Source of the DNA: Klebsiella pneumoniae
GTDB lineage: Bacteria; Pseudomonadota; Gammaproteobacteria; Pseudomonadales; UBA5518
Reading direction: 5' to 3'
Length of the DNA stretch: 64,000 nucleotides
Assembly: GCA_945862145.1 (NCBI GenBank)
Contig: CAMAXE010000022.1
Location: 18,361-82,360, forward strand
Shown: positions 20,655 to 30,331 of the stretch, piece after piece
Numbering within the stretch: the first letter of the stretch is position 1
How the letters are laid out: the number at the start of each line of letters is the position of its first letter
Notes under the pieces: model-generated
What the model saw: only the letters and a program-made list of their open reading frames with translations
Databases searched by the model: none
Told to the model about the DNA's origin: nothing
Made by a program: the position numbers and the translations under genes

Positions 20655-22106
20655 ATGCGCCGTCTTACCCTGGCAAGCGCCGTGCTAGCCGCATCCCTAT
20701 CCAGCCTGACGCAGGCCGCCGAACCCGTGCTCGGTTTCACTAAACTCTGGACTTATGGTCACACCACAGCGGGCCAGGTATCGGAAATTCCCGCCTTCGA
20801 CAGCAAGACAAACACGCTCTGGATTGCCGGAGTGGTGGGTGTGGACGTGCTCAATGCCGCCACCGGTGCGCTGCTGAAGCACATCGACGTGACGCCGTGG
20901 GGCTATGTGAACGGCGTGGCCATCCGCAATGGACTGGCCGTCTTCGCCGTCGAGGCTACAACGGATCGTCGTAACCCGGGCAGCGTGCTGTTCTTCGACA
21001 CCGCCACGCGTGAGCCCTCCACGCGCGGTCCCTGGAGCGGAGCCCTGCCCTGGCAGGTGTCCACAGGCGCCCTCCCCGACATGATCACGTTCACCCCCGA
21101 CGGACGGAAACTGCTGGTCCCCAACGAAGCCACGCCGAACGCCGTAGGCGACGCTCCTTACATCACGCCGGATCCCGCGGGCAGCGTGAGCATTATCGAC
21201 GTGCGTACGCGCACGCTCCTCGCCACGGCAGGCTTCGACGGCGTGCCGCAAGTGGGCAAAAACCTGCGTACCAATACGGGCATGGACTTCGAACCCGAGT
21301 ACATCGCGGTGGACCCCAAGAGTCGCATGGCCTACGTCACGCTGCAGGAAGCAAACGCGATGGGCGTTTTGGACCTGTCGCAGAATGCTTTTTCGGAAGT
21401 CATTGGCCTGGGCGCGAAGGACTTCAGCCTGCCGGGCAATGAGATCGACCCCAAGGACAACGATGCCGCGGTGAACTTCCGCTCCGTTGCCGTGAAGGGC
21501 CTCTACACGCCGGACGGCATTGCCACCTTCGCATCAGAAGGCCAGACCTATCTCGTCATGGCAAACGAAGGCGATTACCGCGAAGACAACGCCGATCGCT
21601 CCACGGCCACGGCCTTCGGCGGCATCACGCCGCTCGACCGGCTGCGCGTATCCAACAAGGACAGCGTGACCGGCGATCTCGTCACACTGGGCGCGCGCTC
21701 GTTCTCGATCCGCGACACTGCGGGCAATCTGGTCTTCGACAGCGGCAACACGCTGGAGACCGAAGCCAACGCCCGCGGCATTTATGACGACGGCCGCAGC
21801 CGCGACAAGGGTGTGGAACCCGAAGGCGTGGCGATCATGAAGATGGAGGACCGCATCTACGCCTTCATCGGCCTGGAGCGCACCACGAGCAGCGCAGTAG
21901 CGGTCTTTGACATCACCGTGCCGGCAGATGCGCGCTTCGTGGACATGATCGTGACCGTGGGCGACAAGGCACCGGAAGGCCTTGCTGCCTTTAAGTACCG
22001 CGGCAAGAACTATTTGGCGATATCCAACGAGACGGTGGCTGCAGGCGCCACCACCAGCAACACCACGCTATATAGCCTCGACGTCTCCGAGGTTGAGTCC
22101 GACTGA
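20655..22106 (+). CDS. Secreted choice-of-anchor I (LVIVD-like propeller) protein
   Basis: A 483-residue secreted beta-propeller. The signal peptide is MRRLTLASAVLAASLSSL..., cleaved near AQA. The choice-of-anchor I family features are visible: FEPEYIAVDPKSRMAYVTLQE, PDGIATFASEGQTYLVMANEGDYRED and GVEPEGVAIMKM. Members are extracellular or periplasmic proteins, often next to phosphatases or nucleases; enzyme activity is not established. AAGGA lies 8 bases before the ATG at 20655. A strong hairpin follows the stop codon. Confidence 0.8.
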   Translation: MRRLTLASAVLAASLSSLTQAAEPVLGFTKLWTYGHTTAGQVSEIPAFDSKTNTLWIAGVVGVDVLNAATGALLKHIDVTPWGYVNGVAIRNGLAVFAVEATTDRRNPGSVLFFDTATREPSTRGPWSGALPWQVSTGALPDMITFTPDGRKLLVPNEATPNAVGDAPYITPDPAGSVSIIDVRTRTLLATAGFDGVPQVGKNLRTNTGMDFEPEYIAVDPKSRMAYVTLQEANAMGVLDLSQNAFSEVIGLGAKDFSLPGNEIDPKDNDAAVNFRSVAVKGLYTPDGIATFASEGQTYLVMANEGDYREDNADRSTATAFGGITPLDRLRVSNKDSVTGDLVTLGARSFSIRDTAGNLVFDSGNTLETEANARGIYDDGRSRDKGVEPEGVAIMKMEDRIYAFIGLERTTSSAVAVFDITVPADARFVDMIVTVGDKAPEGLAAFKYRGKNYLAISNETVAAGATTSNTTLYSLDVSEVESD

Positions 22107-22120
22107 TCCTTTACTGGAGC

Positions 22121-22149
22121 GGGGCGCCGGGTATCAAACCCGGCGCCCC
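22121..22149 (+). terminator. Strong inverted repeat downstream of the choice-of-anchor I gene
   Basis: A perfect 12-bp stem (GGGGCGCCGGGT / ACCCGGCGCCCC) with a 5-base loop ATCAA lies 14 bases after the stop codon. The following bases are TGTGTCTG, only mildly T-rich. It separates this gene from the convergent fhs gene and may work in both directions. Confidence 0.65.
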
Positions 22150-22197
22150 TGTGTCTGCACCAGAGGCATTCGCCTGAACAGGCCGGTTAATGCGAAC

Positions 22198-22212
22198 AAG
22201 GCCTGAGGCCTT
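22198..22212 (-). terminator. Short hairpin downstream of fhs
   Basis: AAGGCC and GGCCTT form a 6-bp stem with a 3-base loop 9 bases after the fhs stop codon on the minus strand, followed by TTGTTC when read on that strand counting the stem end. It is a weak terminator candidate. Confidence 0.35.
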
Positions 22213-22220
22213 GGCGGGCC

Positions 22221-23894
22221 TCAGAACAGCCCGATGATCTTGCCGTTTTCGTCGATGTCGATGTGATCCGCCGAAGGAACTTTCGGCAGGCCTGGCATCG
22301 TCATGATGTCGCCACAGACCATGACAACGAACTCCGCACCGGCGGCAAGCCGCACCTCACGGACGTTGACCACATGACCCGAGGGCGCACCCTTCAGGGA
22401 CGGATCGGTGGAGAACGAGTACTGCGTTTTGGCCACGCACACGGGGTAGTGGCCGTAGCCTGCCTCCTGCAGTTGCTTGATCTGCTGGCGTACTTTCGAG
22501 TCCGCGGTGATGTCGGAGGCGCCGTAAATCTTGGTGGCGATCGCCTTCATCTTGTCCCAGAGCGACATCGACTCCTCGTAGACAAAGGTGTGTTTGCCCC
22601 GGTTTTTCTCGATCGTCTCGACCACGGCATGAGCGAGGTCCGTGGCACCGGCGCCACCCTCAGCCCAGTGGCGGGCGAGGATGACCGGCGCGTCGTGTTT
22701 GGCCATGCGGTCCTTGAGGAGCGCCACCTCAGCGTCGGTGTCGGTGGTGCGGTGGTTGATGGCAATCACGCAGGGCAGACCGTAGTGGTCGCGGATGTTG
22801 TGGAGGTGCCGCTCAAGGTTAACGATGCCCTTGTCTAGCGCTGCCAGGTTCTCGGAGCTCATTTCCTTGAGATCACAGCCGCCGTGGAACTTGAGCGCGC
22901 GTATCGTGGCCACGAGCACCACGGCCGAGGGGCTAATGCCCGACTTGCGGCACTTGATGTCGATGAACTTCTCGGCGCCCAAATCAGCGCCGAAGCCCGC
23001 CTCGGTCACCACGTAATCGGCAAGTTTCAACCCGGCCTTGGTGGCAAGCACGGAGTTGCAGCCGTGGGCGATGTTGGCGAAGGGGCCACCGTGGATGATG
23101 GCCGCGTTGTTCTCGAGCGTCTGCACGAGGTTAGGCTTCAGCGCTTCGCGCAGCAGCACGGTCATGGCGCCGGCGGCGTTCAGCTCGCGCGCCTGGACGG
23201 GGCGCTGGCTGCGGGTGTAGCCGATCACGATGTTCCCGAGGCGCTCCTTGAGATCGTTCAGGCTGGTCGCGAGACAGAAGATCGCCATGACCTCGGAGGC
23301 GACGACGATGTCGAAACCGTCCTGCCGCGGATACCCGTTGCCGGGGCCGCCGAGGGAGCAGGTGATATCGCGCAGGGCGCGGTCGTTCATGTCCATCACA
23401 CGCTTCCACGCGATGCGACGCACGTCGATATCGAGGGCGTTGCCGTGATGGATATGGTTGTCGATGAGTGCCGCAAGCAGGTTATTGGCAAGACCGATGG
23501 CGTTGAAATCGCCGGTGAAGTGGAGGTTGATGTCCTCCATGGGCACGACCTGGGCCATGCCGCCGCCGGCCGCACCGCCCTTCATGCCGAAGACCGGGCC
23601 CAGGCTCGGCTCACGCAGACAGATGAGCGCTTTCTTGCCAATCTTGTTCAGTGCATCACCCAGACCGACCGTGGTGGTGGTCTTGCCCTCGCCGGCCGGG
23701 GTGGGGCTGATGGCGGTCACGAGAATCAGCTTGCCGTCCGGACGATCAGCCAGGCTGTCGATGTAGTCGAGTGCGATCTTCGCCTTGTACTTGCCGTACT
23801 GATCCAGTGAGTCCTGCGGAATCCCGAGCCGCGCAGCGACCTCGGTGACGGGATGCATGGTGGCAGCCTGTGCAATCTCGATATCGGAACGCAT
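22221..23894 (-). CDS. fhs: Formate-tetrahydrofolate ligase
   Basis: A 557-residue cytoplasmic enzyme that makes 10-formyl-THF from formate, THF and ATP in one-carbon metabolism. The P-loop PTPAGEGKT is at residues 64-72. Family motifs [20 protein letters not shown] (about 97-116) and [15 protein letters not shown] are intact. Length is normal. The ATG at 23894 has AAGGAG 6 bases upstream. The upstream open frame of 24 codons is not coding-like. No other C1 genes are adjacent. Confidence 0.96.
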   Translation of the reverse strand: MRSDIEIAQAATMHPVTEVAARLGIPQDSLDQYGKYKAKIALDYIDSLADRPDGKLILVTAISPTPAGEGKTTTTVGLGDALNKIGKKALICLREPSLGPVFGMKGGAAGGGMAQVVPMEDINLHFTGDFNAIGLANNLLAALIDNHIHHGNALDIDVRRIAWKRVMDMNDRALRDITCSLGGPGNGYPRQDGFDIVVASEVMAIFCLATSLNDLKERLGNIVIGYTRSQRPVQARELNAAGAMTVLLREALKPNLVQTLENNAAIIHGGPFANIAHGCNSVLATKAGLKLADYVVTEAGFGADLGAEKFIDIKCRKSGISPSAVVLVATIRALKFHGGCDLKEMSSENLAALDKGIVNLERHLHNIRDHYGLPCVIAINHRTTDTDAEVALLKDRMAKHDAPVILARHWAEGGAGATDLAHAVVETIEKNRGKHTFVYEESMSLWDKMKAIATKIYGASDITADSKVRQQIKQLQEAGYGHYPVCVAKTQYSFSTDPSLKGAPSGHVVNVREVRLAAGAEFVVMVCGDIMTMPGLPKVPSADHIDIDENGKIIGLF

Positions 23895-24280
23895 GTCTTC
23901 TCCTTGTCCCCGCAGGGGGGCTGGATGCAGTAGAGTCGCCGGGCGCTTGGACGCCAGAGGGACCAATCAATCGCGGCGCATTTTAGTCGAGAGCTTCCAC
24001 GGGGAGCAACGCGAAGGGGGCGCTGCGCGCCGTACGAATGACCGATTAACGCGCTGTTTCCATGAAAGTTTTTTAGCGACCGGTAAGTTTTCTGTGGCTT
24101 TGTGGCGCTGTTGGCTGACGCACACCACCCCGGCTATTACCGTCTATTCCCAAGCTAATCAAAATTGACAGATCACGGCGAGCACATTCACCCTGACGCG
24201 CCATTTGACGTGGTCCCTCCGAACTCGATGGGACCGTCGTCGGAATCTCCCAACTGTCGAACTCCTCGGACGAATGCACT
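23895..24280. other. Intergenic region between divergent fhs and TonB receptor genes
   Basis: 386 bases without a gene. The part near 24050-24175 is more AT-rich than its surroundings and probably holds promoters for both sides. A TTGACA hexamer at 24165-24170 has no acceptable -10 at 16-18 bases, so no promoter is called. No hairpin or repeat of note was seen. Confidence 0.5.
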
Positions 24281-26896
24281 ATGAAGCGGAAACACCCACT
24301 CGCAGTGGCCGTACGCCTCGCCATCAGCAGCCTCGCTGTCGCGCTCGCCGCACCCTCGACAGCGCAGCCCGGCGACATAGAGGAGATCGTGATCACCGGC
24401 TCGCGCATCGTGCGCAGCAACCTCGACAGCCCATCGCCGATCGTCAGCGTCAACCGCGACGACATCGACCGCTCTGGCTACGCCAACCTGCAACAACTCA
24501 TGGAAACACTGCCGGTTTCCGGCAACGGCACCTTCTCGACCCGCGGCAACAACCAGGACTCCACCGCCAATGGCACGGCGGCGATCAGCCTGCGTGGCCT
24601 CGGCGCTGATGCAACGCTGGTGCTGGTGAACGGCCGGCGCGTGCAGATGAGCCCGTTCGCGCAGGACATCACCACCAGCTTCGTCGACATCAACAGCATC
24701 CCGGTGGCTGCGATCGAGCGCGTGGAGATATTGAAGGATGGTGCCTCAGCGGTTTATGGCTCCGATGCTGTCGCAGGCGTCGTCAACGTGGTGCTGCGCC
24801 GCGATTTCGAGGGCTTCGAGGTCAGCGGCAGCTACGGCGATGCGTCGGGTGACATGAATGAGACCAACGTCTCGGCCATCTGGGGCATCAACGGCGAGGA
24901 CGCCAACCTCACGATCGTCTACGACTACTTCAGCAACACCACGCTGCGCAACGCCGAGCGCGGCAACCTCGGCAGTGCCAACCAGTCGGGTAATGGTGGC
25001 GAGGACTTACGCTCCTCGCGCAGCTCGCCAGGCCGCTACACGATCAATGGCGACACGCGCATCGACCCGGCCTGCCCGCCGGATCGAACGGCCGACGCGA
25101 ACTGCCTGTTCGACTACGGCCCCTACAATCTGCTGGAGCCCGAGTCCAATCGCACGGGCCTGCTGATCAGCGGCTTCCAGGGGCTTGGCGGCGGAATAGA
25201 AGTGTTCACGGAAATCGGGGTGCAGCACAATGAGTCGATCGCTCAGGGCGCGCCCGCGCCGCTTGACGCCGGCGCCGGGCTCACGGTTCCTGCGAACAAT
25301 CCGTACAGCCCATTCGTAACCAACGAGATCATCGGCATCCAGCGTTACCGCACCCTCGACGCGGGGGCGCGCCGCTGGGACATCGAGGGCGACACCCTGC
25401 GCGGCGTGCTCGGCCTGCGCGGCGAATTCGCGGAGGTGTGGAAGTGGGAGGCCGCCGCCCAGTGGGCGCGCAGCAAGTCCGAGCAGACCGGGGACCGCGG
25501 CATGGGCTGGGTGCGTACGGATTTCCTGCAGCAGGAGATCAACGCCGGTCGTTACAACCCCTTCGGCCTGAACCCCCAGAATGAGCAGTCGGTGATCAAC
25601 GCGATCCAGACCAGCCTGGTGCGTCGCGGCGAGTCCAACATGAAAGGCATCGACCTGTCGCTCACCGGCGACCTGTTCGACATGGCAGACGGCACGGCCA
25701 AGATGGCCGCCGGCGTGGAGTATCGCAAGGAGGATGTCGATGACCAGCCCGACGACCAGTTCGTCCGCGGCCTGATCTATGGCACCGAGGCAGTATCGGC
25801 GTCGGCTGCCCGCGATATCACGTCCGCTTACGTCGAATTCTCGCTTCCGTTGTTCGACGGTTTCGAACTCGCGCTGGCCGGCCGTTACGACGACTACAGT
25901 GACTTCGGCAGCACCTGGAACCCCAAGATCGCGGCACGCTGGGCGCCGATCGGGATGCTCTCGCTACGCGCATCGTGGGGCACTGGCTTCCGCGCACCAT
26001 CGCTGGCCCAGATCGGCCTCGGACCCTCGCAGGAGTCGCAGTTTTTCGAGGACACCTACGCCTGCGCGGACAACCCCGCGTACTGCGGCGTACTCGACAA
26101 TACGCTGGTATTCGGCGGCAACCCCGACCTCGATGCCGAGGACTCAGAGAGTCTCAACGTCGGCATCCAGCTCGAGCCGGCGCAGGACCTGAACTTCACC
26201 CTCGACTGGTGGCGGATCGAGCAGGACGACAAGATCGACGAAGTGGCCTTCGGGTACATCTACGAGCAGAACTGCGCCGTGCAGAACAGCCCGATCTGCA
26301 TGCGCCTGCCCCCCCTGCCCGGCGACACACTGGGCGAGCTGGACGGGCTTAACGTCAGCTTCATCAACATCGGCGAACAGAACGCCGAGGGCCTGGACTT
26401 CGGCGCCTACTACAACGTACCGATCATGGGCGGCGAGCTCCGCCTGGGCGTCGACTACTCCTACCTGCTCGAGTTCGAGAAGGTGGAACTCAACGCCGCG
26501 GGCACGGGCTTCTCCAGTCGCGCGCTGGCGGGCGAGTACGAGTACCCCGAGCACCGCTGGGCGTTCAACGTGGACTGGGGCACTGACGCATGGGGCCTAC
26601 ACTCGGTCGTGAACTACGTGGGCGAATTCGAGGATCAGCCGGATATCGACTTCGATGGTACGCTGGACTACGACCAGAACAGCACGAAGAAAGTCGATTC
26701 TTTCGTCACCTGGAATCTACAGTTCCGCTACACCGGGATCAAAAACACGCTGCTCTCGCTCGGCGCCGACAATGTCCTTGACGAAGGTCCTCCATTCGCC
26801 GTGGGCGACGGCGACGCCGATCTGTACGGCTATGTGTCCAGCCAGCACAACCCCCGCGGGCGCTTCATCTACGCGAGAGGGAGCTACCGCTTCTGA
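24281..26896 (+). CDS. TonB-dependent outer-membrane receptor no. 1
   Basis: An 871-residue receptor. A signal peptide (about residues 1-28, cleavage near STA) is followed by a TonB-box-like segment IEEIVITGSRI, the plug domain (about 45-165, with LRGLGADATLVLVNGRR and EILKDGASAVYGSDAVAGV) and a beta-barrel that ends in the usual aromatic residue (SYRF). This branch, with the ITGSRI box and extracellular cysteine pairs (CPPDRTADANC, CADNPAYC), is abundant in sphingomonads and marine or soil Gammaproteobacteria and takes up varied organic substrates. The ligand is unknown. No TonB or siderophore genes are nearby. Confidence 0.92.
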   Translation: MKRKHPLAVAVRLAISSLAVALAAPSTAQPGDIEEIVITGSRIVRSNLDSPSPIVSVNRDDIDRSGYANLQQLMETLPVSGNGTFSTRGNNQDSTANGTAAISLRGLGADATLVLVNGRRVQMSPFAQDITTSFVDINSIPVAAIERVEILKDGASAVYGSDAVAGVVNVVLRRDFEGFEVSGSYGDASGDMNETNVSAIWGINGEDANLTIVYDYFSNTTLRNAERGNLGSANQSGNGGEDLRSSRSSPGRYTINGDTRIDPACPPDRTADANCLFDYGPYNLLEPESNRTGLLISGFQGLGGGIEVFTEIGVQHNESIAQGAPAPLDAGAGLTVPANNPYSPFVTNEIIGIQRYRTLDAGARRWDIEGDTLRGVLGLRGEFAEVWKWEAAAQWARSKSEQTGDRGMGWVRTDFLQQEINAGRYNPFGLNPQNEQSVINAIQTSLVRRGESNMKGIDLSLTGDLFDMADGTAKMAAGVEYRKEDVDDQPDDQFVRGLIYGTEAVSASAARDITSAYVEFSLPLFDGFELALAGRYDDYSDFGSTWNPKIAARWAPIGMLSLRASWGTGFRAPSLAQIGLGPSQESQFFEDTYACADNPAYCGVLDNTLVFGGNPDLDAEDSESLNVGIQLEPAQDLNFTLDWWRIEQDDKIDEVAFGYIYEQNCAVQNSPICMRLPPLPGDTLGELDGLNVSFINIGEQNAEGLDFGAYYNVPIMGGELRLGVDYSYLLEFEKVELNAAGTGFSSRALAGEYEYPEHRWAFNVDWGTDAWGLHSVVNYVGEFEDQPDIDFDGTLDYDQNSTKKVDSFVTWNLQFRYTGIKNTLLSLGADNVLDEGPPFAVGDGDADLYGYVSSQHNPRGRFIYARGSYRF

Positions 26897-26904
26897 TCTC
26901 AGCT

Positions 26905-26929
26905 GCAGTCGACTGATCCCCTCGACTGC
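26905..26929 (+). terminator. Hairpin after TonB receptor no. 1
   Basis: GCAGTCGA and TCGACTGC form an 8-bp perfect stem with a 9-base loop, 9 bases after the stop codon. There is no T-run. A second smaller stem (CCGCC / GGCGG) follows within 25 bases. Confidence 0.4.
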
Positions 26930-26960
26930 TGACGGTCCGCCGACAGGCGGGTCTGCGCTG

Positions 26961-26985
26961 ATGAAAAATCTAAGACCTGACCCCG
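26961..26985. repeat. Dispersed intergenic motif, copy 1
   Basis: ATGAAAAAT, two variable bases, then AAGACCTGACCCCG. The same motif occurs at 55883-55907 with 23 of 25 bases identical. The complementary form (GGGGTCAGGTCTT) is familiar from intergenic repeats that accompany REP-associated (Y1, IS200-like) transposases in many proteobacteria; that link is from general knowledge and not shown here. Confidence 0.5.
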
Positions 26986-27031
26986 GCTCTCAGCCGTACA
27001 TACGGCAACCCTAGCGGAGACCGCAGCACGC

Positions 27032-28237
27032 ATGTACCCGGCCGAAGCACTGGCTCCCACCCGCGCCGCGGCAATGGCACGTATCGCCCGTGTACGCACC
27101 GCCACATATGCGCGTACGCGCAACCATATCGAGGGTTCGGTGACAGGGCTCTCGCCCTACCTGACGCACGGCGTAGTGACGCTGCGCGAGGTTCTCAGTG
27201 AACTGCTCGCACGCGAAGCGCTCTTGGTGGAGCACAAGCTGGTGTACGAGTTCGGCTGGCGCGAGTTCTTCCGCCACGCGTGGCATCACGAGGGAGATGG
27301 CATCCTGCAGTCCCTGCATCAGGGGCCACTCCCCGATGACAGCTACGCCAGCGCCATGCCCCTCGATATCCGCGAGGCACGCAGCGGCGTGCCGGCGATC
27401 GACTGCGCCGTGCGCTCGCTCTACGCCACCGGAACACTGCACAACCACGCCCGTATGTGGCTCGCCAGCTACGTGGTGCACCTGCGCAAGGTCCATTGGC
27501 GCGCGGGGGCAGACTGGCTGGTCGCGCACCTGCTCGATGGCGATCTCGCCAGCAACCATCTGAGCTGGCAATGGGTGGCTGGCACCGGCAGCCACAAACC
27601 GTATCTGTTCAACGCAGAGAACGTGGCACGTTACGCACCACCCCAGTGGCACAGCGCAGGGTCGGTCATCGATCGCAGCTACGAGGAACTGGACCGCATC
27701 GCCCGCTCACCCGAGGCGAGTTTCACCGCCGGTAGCGATGACTGCGCTCCGGGGCAGGAATTCACACCCGAGCCGCCACTCCACAAGAGCCCGCCCCCGG
27801 AACTCCGCATTCACGTACCCGACACCGCCGAGACAGAGCGCCTGAAGGGCAAGCACGTGTGGCTGGTGCACCCGTGGGCGCTGCGCGCGCCGCCGGCAGA
27901 TCTACCGCAAGACACGGTGATCATCGGTGTCTATCCACGCGAGCACCACGAGGCCTGGCCGTGGCCTGCGGCGCGTTGGCGCTGGGTGGACGAGGCGATG
28001 GCCGCGGTGGCGCCGCAGCGCTGGTTTGTGGATGCACCGGGTCTTGCCACGGCACTCGATGGCGCTGCAAGCGTGCGCAGCGTCGACGACCCGCATATGA
28101 CGCGCTGGTTGCAGCCCGTGGCGCAACTGGACGCCGCACCCGCCCTCTTCCCGCTGGTGGAGCGCCGCTGCACGAGCTTTTCCCAGTGGTGGACACGCGC
28201 GATCCGTGGTCTGCGCAACGCCGAGGATTTGTTGTGA
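27032..28237 (+). CDS. Photolyase/cryptochrome-like FAD-binding protein with reversed domain order
   Basis: A 401-residue protein. Residues 1 to about 235 match the C-terminal FAD-binding domain of photolyases and cryptochromes: ARTRNHIEGSVTGLSPYLTHG, EFGWREFFRHAWHH, TGTLHNHARMWLASYVVHL and DLASNHLSWQWVAGTGSHK. Ordinary photolyases have an N-terminal alpha/beta antenna domain of about 130 residues first. Here that domain is missing in front, and a different alpha/beta-like region (about 265-401, with KHVWLVHPWALRAP and VIIGVYPREHH) follows the FAD domain. The role is unknown; DNA repair, light sensing or a redox function are all possible. Its TGA overlaps the GTG start of the next gene (GTGA), so the two are translationally coupled. 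Confidence 0.75.
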   Translation: MYPAEALAPTRAAAMARIARVRTATYARTRNHIEGSVTGLSPYLTHGVVTLREVLSELLAREALLVEHKLVYEFGWREFFRHAWHHEGDGILQSLHQGPLPDDSYASAMPLDIREARSGVPAIDCAVRSLYATGTLHNHARMWLASYVVHLRKVHWRAGADWLVAHLLDGDLASNHLSWQWVAGTGSHKPYLFNAENVARYAPPQWHSAGSVIDRSYEELDRIARSPEASFTAGSDDCAPGQEFTPEPPLHKSPPPELRIHVPDTAETERLKGKHVWLVHPWALRAPPADLPQDTVIIGVYPREHHEAWPWPAARWRWVDEAMAAVAPQRWFVDAPGLATALDGAASVRSVDDPHMTRWLQPVAQLDAAPALFPLVERRCTSFSQWWTRAIRGLRNAEDLL

Positions 28238-29184
28238 GCCAGCCTGGTGCAGTCGAAACACTTACGGTGCTCTACGACGGCGGCTGCCCGCTGTGCCGAC
28301 GTGAAATCGCTCATGTGAAGGGGCTCGCAGCAGGGCGCGACGACAGCAGGCTGTGCTTCGTCGACATCAGCAGCGGTGCGAGCGCCGACGAGCGCTTCGC
28401 AGCCGAGCGCGCGACGCTTCTGGCACGCTTTCACGTGCAGAGACCCGACGGCTCCCGGCTCGACGGCGCTGCGGCGTTTGTGGCGATGTGGGAGCGCCTG
28501 CCCGGCTGGCGCTGGCTGGCGCGGCTGGCGCGCTTGCCAGGGATGCTCGTGGTGTTCGAGCAGGCCTACCGCGGTTTTCTGCACCTGCGGCCCGCTATGC
28601 AGGCCGTGGCACGCCGGCTGGAATCGATGCAGCGCGAAGACACCGCTCACCATGTTCCGGGGCTCTCGACACACCTCGAGCGCGAACTGCGTTCCGATCA
28701 CGCGGGCGAAACGGGCGCTGTCTGCATCTACCGCGGCATCGCGTCCGTAGCAGCATGGCGACATGACGGCGAATTGCTCGCCTTTGCACGCCGGCATGGC
28801 GATAGCGAAGCCGAGCATCTGCGGCTGGTAGAGGAGTGGCTGCCGCCGGCGCGCCGCAGCCGCCTGCTGGTGCCCTGGCGTATCGCGGGATGGTTGACCG
28901 GCGCGCTTCCGGCGTTGTTCGGGCGACGCTCCGTGTACGCAACCATCGCGGCGGTGGAAACCTTTGTGGATCAGCACTACCAGCAGCAGATCGAGCACGT
29001 GCAGCGGCACGGTGGCCCCGACGGCCTGCTGCCAGTGCTCCTGCGCTGCCAGACCGACGAACGTCATCACCGGGACGAGGCGGCTGCCCTTGCAGGCACG
29101 CCGATACCGATTGCATTGCGTGCATGGTGCGCGGTGGTTGGAACGGGGTCAGCGGTGGCCGTCGTGGTGGCACGGCGCATCTGA
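28234..29184 (+). CDS. DUF393 (DCC) thiol-oxidoreductase fused to COQ7-type di-iron hydroxylase
   Basis: A 316-residue fusion. Residues 1-130 are a DCC/DUF393 domain with the redox motif YDGGCPLCRRE (CxxC at 18-21). From about 148 on it is a COQ7-family four-helix di-iron domain: HAGETGA (Glu near 157), EAEHL (Glu and His near 191-194), VETFVDQHY and TDERHHRDEA (Glu and His near 275). COQ7 hydroxylates demethoxyubiquinol in ubiquinone synthesis. Stand-alone COQ7 has about 180-220 residues, so the size here fits the sum of both parts. GTG at 28234 is chosen because the DCC motif starts at once after it and it overlaps the previous stop. A hydrophobic C-terminus suggests membrane association. 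Confidence 0.85.
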   Translation: MSQPGAVETLTVLYDGGCPLCRREIAHVKGLAAGRDDSRLCFVDISSGASADERFAAERATLLARFHVQRPDGSRLDGAAAFVAMWERLPGWRWLARLARLPGMLVVFEQAYRGFLHLRPAMQAVARRLESMQREDTAHHVPGLSTHLERELRSDHAGETGAVCIYRGIASVAAWRHDGELLAFARRHGDSEAEHLRLVEEWLPPARRSRLLVPWRIAGWLTGALPALFGRRSVYATIAAVETFVDQHYQQQIEHVQRHGGPDGLLPVLLRCQTDERHHRDEAAALAGTPIPIALRAWCAVVGTGSAVAVVVARRI

Positions 29185-29240
29185 CACAACGCGCAAAGAA
29201 CAGGCGCACCGCATGACAACGGTGCGCGAAACGGCTGACC

Positions 29241-30026
29241 TCAGGTCGGGCACCACCGGTAGAAGTCGATGCCGCACACTTCCTCGAATCCGAGCCTGGC
29301 GGCGATCGGTGCGGAGGTCGCGCGGTCGCCCTGCAACACCGCCGCGTCCTTGCCCATGGCGCGGGCAGCTCGCAGCCGTGCGGCCATCATCGCTGTGTAG
29401 ATCCCGTGACCACGGTAATCGCTCAGCGTGGCGGCGCCTTGCATCACGGCGACACTGCTGCCCCGAGGCGAGAACATGCTGGAGACCGACACCGGGCCTT
29501 CGACACCGTCCAGAAACGCCAGATAGTGACCGCCACAATCGACCAGCGGGAACAAATCGCAGAAGACCTCGGACAAATCCTCGGGCAAGGGGTAGCCGGT
29601 TGTGTACAGGCGAACGACATCGTGTCGATCCGCGCTGGTCGCCGGTCGCACGGTCACGGCAGGATTGCATTTGATCTCACGGTTCAGGTCGGTCAACACC
29701 AGCCCGGCTTGTTCGATCAGCTTGCTGAATCCGGCGGCCTCGAGCCGGCTCACCAGATCGATCGGGGTGGATGACGGGTTGAGCCACCAGCCCACCTCGT
29801 GTTGGCGTTTGCCGAAGAAATCCTGCACCTGTGCTATGACGGCGTCGGCATTTTCTTCGGTGAGAGTGGACATGCCGACCATGTTGCCGAACAGATGGGA
29901 AATGTTTGGCGTGGCGTGCACCCGAAGGCCCGGGAAACTCCGGACTTCCCAATGCCCGGGAAGTTCCGGGAACTCGAACATGCTGTTCTCGATGGCGTAG
30001 AGGATCTCTGTCTTGCTCGCGGTCAT
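29241..30026 (-). CDS. GNAT-family N-acetyltransferase
   Basis: A 261-residue protein with an extra N-terminal region (about 1-130) and a C-terminal GNAT fold. The acetyl-CoA-binding motif A is seen around GAATLSDYRGHGIYTAMMAARLRAARAMG (about residues 195-223), followed by GFEEVCGIDFYRW, a common C-terminal pattern (GF, then Y). GAGG lies close upstream of the ATG at 30026. The acceptor substrate is unknown. It is convergent with the DUF393-COQ7 gene. Confidence 0.8.
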   Translation of the reverse strand: MTASKTEILYAIENSMFEFPELPGHWEVRSFPGLRVHATPNISHLFGNMVGMSTLTEENADAVIAQVQDFFGKRQHEVGWWLNPSSTPIDLVSRLEAAGFSKLIEQAGLVLTDLNREIKCNPAVTVRPATSADRHDVVRLYTTGYPLPEDLSEVFCDLFPLVDCGGHYLAFLDGVEGPVSVSSMFSPRGSSVAVMQGAATLSDYRGHGIYTAMMAARLRAARAMGKDAAVLQGDRATSAPIAARLGFEEVCGIDFYRWCPT

Positions 30027-30331
30027 GTGGGCCTCGCTTTGGTTGTTAGAGCCTTGGCGGTCTTGCGATGTTCGCTCGACTGTGGCGGCTCGGGGCTGGG
30101 AAAATATCAAGGTCAGAATAAGTATCCGGCGTACTCCGCCCACCGCACAAGACCCGATCCAGACCCGGCCTCCGGGCCGCGAGCACACCCGTCCAGCGAA
30201 GCTGCGGATCGCGACCGGCAGCGCTGCAGAATCGCGTCGAGTGATTGCAGGACCGGGGGCTTGCCGGGGACACTGCGGCTACCATGGCCGCGCGCCCCTT
30301 CACACAACAAACGCTTCGGAGTCCACACCTG
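30027..30331. other. Intergenic region between divergent GNAT and creatininase-like genes
   Basis: 305 bases. A moderately AT-rich patch near 30100-30125 may hold a promoter. No convincing -35/-10 pair, repeat or RNA gene was seen. Confidence 0.4.

Noticed and set aside
24165..24170. TTGACA as the -35 of TonB receptor no. 1
   Set aside because: No -10-like hexamer lies 16-18 bases downstream.
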